Assembly (NCBI GenBank): GCA_003164305.1
Contig: PLSZ01000293.1
Coordinates: 1 to 8,310, forward strand
Length of the DNA: 8,310 nt
DNA from: Acetobacteraceae bacterium
Lineage (GTDB): Bacteria > Pseudomonadota > Alphaproteobacteria > Acetobacterales > Acetobacteraceae
Direction: 5' to 3'
The translations under genes and the position numbers were made by a program. Shown here piece after piece: positions 6,088 through 8,310 of the stretch. The notes below the pieces were generated by a model that did no database searches, had not been told where the DNA came from, and saw nothing but the letters and a program-made list of their open reading frames with translations. How positions within the stretch are numbered: the stretch's first letter is position 1; each line of letters begins with the position of its first letter.

Positions 6088-6103
6088 GAATTGATGATAT
6101 CTT
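6075..6103 (+). promoter_or_regulatory. Sigma-70-type promoter of the toxin-antitoxin operon
   Basis: TTGGCA (6075-6080, 5 of 6 matches to the -35 consensus) and TATCTT (6098-6103, 4 of 6 matches to the -10) are 17 bases apart. The -10 element lies inside the inverted repeat 6093-6113. Start of transcription would fall near 6110, about 20 bases before the antitoxin ATG. Confidence 0.45.
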
Positions 6104-6113
6104 TGATATCGTC
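6093..6113. promoter_or_regulatory. Probable antitoxin operator (inverted repeat)
   Basis: GATGATATC (6093-6101) and GATATCGTC (6105-6113) form an inverted repeat with one mismatch around a 3-base centre. Two GATATC words 9 bp apart suit a ribbon-helix-helix protein bound as dimers. FitA/VapB antitoxins repress their own operon by binding such sites, so this overlap with the -10 element suggests autoregulation. Confidence 0.5.
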
Positions 6114-6131
6114 GATGATGGGAGTGCTGAC

Positions 6132-6368
6132 ATGCCTGATCTGCTCGTGCGCGGAGTTGATGAAGAGCTTGTCCGTGCGCTCAAGGAGCGTGCCGGCGCC
6201 AAGGGCCACAGCGCCGAGGCCGAACACCGGGAAATCCTGGCCGCCGCGCTGACCCGTCCTCGCAAACGCGGTTTCGCGGAGGTTTTGGCGTCGATGCCGG
6301 ACGTCGGCACCGATGCGGATTTCGCTCGGGTGGACTCCGGAAGGGAAGCGCCGAGTGTATTTGATTGA
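6132..6368 (+). CDS. FitA-like ribbon-helix-helix antitoxin
   Basis: This 78-residue protein starts at ATG 6132 with GGGAG 7 bases upstream. Residues 1-40 (LLVRGVDEELVRALKERA, then a second helix ending EILAAAL) fit the Arc/MetJ ribbon-helix-helix DNA-binding fold of FitA antitoxins. The C-terminal segment MPDVGTDADFAR matches the FitA region that wraps the toxin active site. The protein should neutralise the PIN toxin encoded next and, with it, repress the shared promoter. Its stop lies inside the toxin gene (14-bp overlap), which is typical of such pairs. Chromosomal pairs of this kind are often on mobile or variable segments, but no transposase or integrase is seen here. Confidence 0.88.
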   Translation: MPDLLVRGVDEELVRALKERAGAKGHSAEAEHREILAAALTRPRKRGFAEVLASMPDVGTDADFARVDSGREAPSVFD

Positions 6369-6789
6369 CACCAATGTCGTCAGCGAGGCCCGAAAGAGAG
6401 CCAGGGCGAACCCGGGAGTCACCAGCTTCTTCGAGCACGCCACGGCCGCGGAGGAGCCGATTTACCTGTCCGCGGTTTCGGTCGGTGAGCTTCGCCGCGG
6501 TGTCGAAATCATTCGCCATCGGGGTGATGTTGAGCAAGCGAGGCTGCTCGAGGCATGGCTGACGACCGTTCTCGAGCAATTCGGCGAGAGGATCCTGCCC
6601 TTCGACACGGATGCGGCGCAGGTATGGGGACGACTCCGAGTTCCTGACCCCGCGCATGAACTTGACAAGCAAATCGCGGCGATCGCTTTGGTGAACGATT
6701 TGACCGTGGTGACGCGCGACATCGCTGGCTTCGCGGCAACGGGGGTTAAGTTGAACAACCCGTTCCCGCCTGTTCCTGGTGCCGGTTGA
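6355..6789 (+). CDS. FitB/VapC-type PIN domain toxin ribonuclease
   Basis: This 144-residue PIN endoribonuclease is read from GTG 6355, giving (M)YLIDTNVVSEARK, the usual start of the family. GGAAGGGA lies 8 bases upstream. An in-frame ATG at 6313 would add 14 residues inside the antitoxin gene and is less likely. The expected metal-binding acids are all present: D5 in LIDTN, E45 in SVGELRRG, D104 in LDKQIAA and D122 in VVTRD. The protein therefore looks catalytically intact. Family members cleave RNA, frequently tRNA, and are held inactive by the antitoxin. The gene ends with GVKLNNPF, the normal family tail, plus a few residues. Confidence 0.88.
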   Translation: MYLIDTNVVSEARKRARANPGVTSFFEHATAAEEPIYLSAVSVGELRRGVEIIRHRGDVEQARLLEAWLTTVLEQFGERILPFDTDAAQVWGRLRVPDPAHELDKQIAAIALVNDLTVVTRDIAGFAATGVKLNNPFPPVPGAG

Positions 6790-6901
6790 CGACGATGCCT
6801 CTGGTTCGCTGAAACGTTCGCCCGTGCCCCGCGATGTCTCGGTCACCGCGACCTTCGGCCTCGGTGGCGCAAGCATGCCGATCTCACCCGCCTGGAGCGC
6901 C

Positions 6902-8143
6902 TTATTCCGGCGGGTATCGCCGCAACAGCAAGACCATCAACCCCATCGCCGGCAGCGCGGCGAAGGTGCAGACCGCATAAAACACGACCCAACCGACCTC
7001 GCCCGCCAGCACGCCGGATACGCCGCCGATGGTGTGGATCGCCAACGCCGGGATCGACGAAAGCAACGCGTAATGTGTCGCGGTGAAGGCCCGGGAACAC
7101 AGGCCCGACAAGTAAGTCAGGAACGCGGCGTCGGCCATGCCTTGCGCGAAGGCCTCGGTGGTGACGGTGCCGTACAGCACCGGGATCTGACCGGGGGCAT
7201 GCGCCAGGACCTCGTACATGACCATCGCGATGGTCTGCGCCGAGCCTGTCCACAGCAGCGCGCGCCCCACGCCGATCCGCGCCACCAGCATGCCGCCGAC
7301 GGTAATCCCGGCCAGCGTCGCGACCAACGAGAACGGCCCCGATCCGGCGATGGCGTCACGCGAAAACCCCAGCGCGCGGTAGAACGGCGCGGTCATGATG
7401 CCGCCCATCGCCTCGCCCAGTTTGAAGAGGGCGACGAACGCCAGGATCATCACGGCGCCGGGGCGGGTCAGAAAATCCAGCAGCGGATCGATCACCGCGT
7501 GGCGCGTCCGGGCCGCCAGGGACCCACCTTCGGCCTTGGCCGCTCCATCCGCCTCGGGTTCGGTGGCCAGCAGCGTCACCACCGGGCCGATCAGCAGCAA
7601 CAACGCGATGCCGAGCAGCGCGAAATGCCAACCGACCAGGCCGGACGCCCAGATGACGCCAGTGGTCGCCGCCAGCATGGCGAAGCGGTAGCCCCAGACA
7701 TAGGCCGCCAGCGCCTCGCCTTGCAGTCGTTGCGGAAAGGTCTCGATCCGCCAGGCGTCGATGGCGATATCCTGGCTGGCGGAGAGAAACGCGACCAACG
7801 CGGCGGCGGCGATGGACGTCGCCGGCGCGGCCACCGGGTTGGTCGATGCCAGCAACGCCGCCGCCAATGCCAACGCGGGCTGAATGGTCGCCAGCCAGCC
7901 GCGCCGCCGGCCCAGATGGCGCATCGGCCCAGGAGCCAGAACCTGGTCGAACACCGGCGACCAGAGGAATTTCAACGAATAGGCCAGGCCGATATTCGCG
8001 GTCAGACCGATCACCGACAGCGTGGCGCCGCTCTCCGACAGCCAGTAACGCAGGGTGAAGGTGGAAAGCGGCAACGGCAGGCCGGCGACAAACCCATATG
8101 CCGCCATGATCCATATGCGCCGGTCACGCGAGGTGGCCGTCAA
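6902..8143 (-). CDS. AmpG-like MFS transporter
   Basis: This 413-residue inner-membrane protein has about 12 hydrophobic segments. AmpG-family marks are GLPLPLSTFTLRYWL (21-35), SLKFLWSPVFDQ (56-67), LGRRRGWL (77-84) and SQDIAIDAWR (123-132). AmpG permeases import anhydromuropeptides for cell-wall recycling, but the wider family includes other carriers, so the substrate is not settled. The start chosen is TTG at 8143-8141. GGAG precedes it by 9 bases, an in-frame stop lies seven codons upstream, and the N-terminus then matches the short charged leader of the family. ATG at 8107 is the alternative but has no ribosome binding site. It converges with the toxin gene, with 112 bases between the stops and no clear terminator. 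It is slightly short for AmpG. Confidence 0.85.
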   Translation of the reverse strand: MTATSRDRRIWIMAAYGFVAGLPLPLSTFTLRYWLSESGATLSVIGLTANIGLAYSLKFLWSPVFDQVLAPGPMRHLGRRRGWLATIQPALALAAALLASTNPVAAPATSIAAAALVAFLSASQDIAIDAWRIETFPQRLQGEALAAYVWGYRFAMLAATTGVIWASGLVGWHFALLGIALLLLIGPVVTLLATEPEADGAAKAEGGSLAARTRHAVIDPLLDFLTRPGAVMILAFVALFKLGEAMGGIMTAPFYRALGFSRDAIAGSGPFSLVATLAGITVGGMLVARIGVGRALLWTGSAQTIAMVMYEVLAHAPGQIPVLYGTVTTEAFAQGMADAAFLTYLSGLCSRAFTATHYALLSSIPALAIHTIGGVSGVLAGEVGWVVFYAVCTFAALPAMGLMVLLLRRYPPE

Positions 8144-8148
8144 GCGTC

Positions 8149-8182
8149 GGGGCTCCGCCCCTTAGGCGCTATGATAAGCGCC
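8149..8182 (-). promoter_or_regulatory. Two inverted repeats in the leader of the transporter gene, with a -10-like core
   Basis: On the minus strand GGCGCT-TATCAT-AGCGCC (8182-8165) is a perfect 6-bp inverted repeat whose centre TATCAT matches 5 of 6 positions of the -10 consensus. It is followed by GGGGC-GGA-GCCCC (8161-8149), which holds the GGAG ribosome binding site in its loop. No good -35 hexamer is found at the right distance. The arrangement could bind a repressor or hide the ribosome binding site, but it is only a candidate. Confidence 0.35.
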
Positions 8183-8217
8183 GGTGCGGAGGAAAACGCT
8201 CGCCAACCGGCTCTTAC

Positions 8218-8244
8218 CGTCATCACCGGGCTCGACCTGGTGAT
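8218..8244 (+). repeat. REP-like hairpin, forward copy of the right-hand pair
   Basis: After CGTC, ATCACCGGG (8222-8230) pairs with CCTGGTGAT (8236-8244) across CTCGA, with one G-T wobble. It has the same outer word and 5-base loop pattern as the copy at 372-398, but with altered stem bases that still pair. Confidence 0.65.
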
Positions 8245-8250
8245 CTGTCG

Positions 8251-8269
8251 CCGCACGCACATTGTGCGG
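8251..8269. repeat. Small central hairpin between two REP-like copies
   Basis: CCGCAC (8251-8256) pairs with GTGCGG (8264-8269) around a 7-base loop. It lies midway between the two inverted REP-like copies, as expected for a composite BIME-type element. Confidence 0.5.
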
Positions 8270-8275
8270 TGAGAG

Positions 8276-8302
8276 ATGGCCGGGTCGAGCCCGGCCATGA
8301 CG
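8276..8302 (-). repeat. REP-like hairpin, reverse copy of the right-hand pair
   Basis: ATGGCCGGG (8276-8284) pairs perfectly with CCCGGCCAT (8290-8298) across TCGAG, and GACG follows. It is the best-preserved stem in the window and the inverted partner of 8218-8244. The pair spans 85 bp. Confidence 0.7.
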
Positions 8303-8310
8303 TGGAGAGG

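Noticed and set aside
5079..6443. A 454-codon open frame on the minus strand over the SDR and antitoxin genes
   Set aside because: It covers two well-supported plus-strand genes and their promoter region, and shows no family motif.
6779..8272. A 497-codon open frame on the plus strand opposite the transporter gene
   Set aside because: The translation is rich in Arg, Gln and Gly without domains, while the minus strand gives a convincing 12-segment AmpG-like protein.
1..8310. CRISPR array, insertion sequence or prophage
   Set aside because: No regularly spaced identical repeats, transposase, integrase or phage structural genes are seen on either strand.

Overview
The window reads as chromosomal DNA of a GC-rich alphaproteobacterium. 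The GC-rich coding sequence, two TTAA-N7-TTAA boxes of the CtrA type, and paired REP-like hairpins bounded by CGTCAT and ATGACG all fit that group. I cannot name the genus. The first 39 bases are the end of a plus-strand gene whose last residues, SRSRKLRSFLDD, match the conserved C-terminus of the housekeeping sigma factor RpoD.

Bases 40-947 hold no convincing gene. They contain a perfect 20-bp palindrome just after rpoD and a two-unit tandem duplication (31-228) that copies the last two rpoD codons and the stop. A cluster of REP-like hairpins (303-535) and an imperfect inverted repeat follow. Two CtrA-like boxes (780-794 and 909-924) lie before the next operon.

Bases 948-5082 form a tight plus-strand operon of three genes. 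They are a radical SAM/SPASM enzyme, a protein joining a TPR-like region, a class I methyltransferase and an extra C-terminal domain, and a GT61/DUF563-type glycosyltransferase. The extra domain of the methyltransferase (about 135 residues) is repeated without gaps at the N-terminus of the glycosyltransferase, at about 59% identity by hand count. This shared module and the linked enzymes are the most interesting part of the window. They suggest a modification pathway for a surface glycan, glycoprotein or peptide whose two enzymes may dock on a common partner. The substrate is unknown. A short-chain dehydrogenase/reductase gene follows on the same strand after 81 bp.

Bases 6058-6789 are a FitAB/VapBC-type toxin-antitoxin pair, with a promoter overlapped by an inverted-repeat operator. 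Convergent to it, on the minus strand, is an AmpG-like MFS transporter (6902-8143). The window ends in a second inverted pair of REP-like hairpins (8218-8302).
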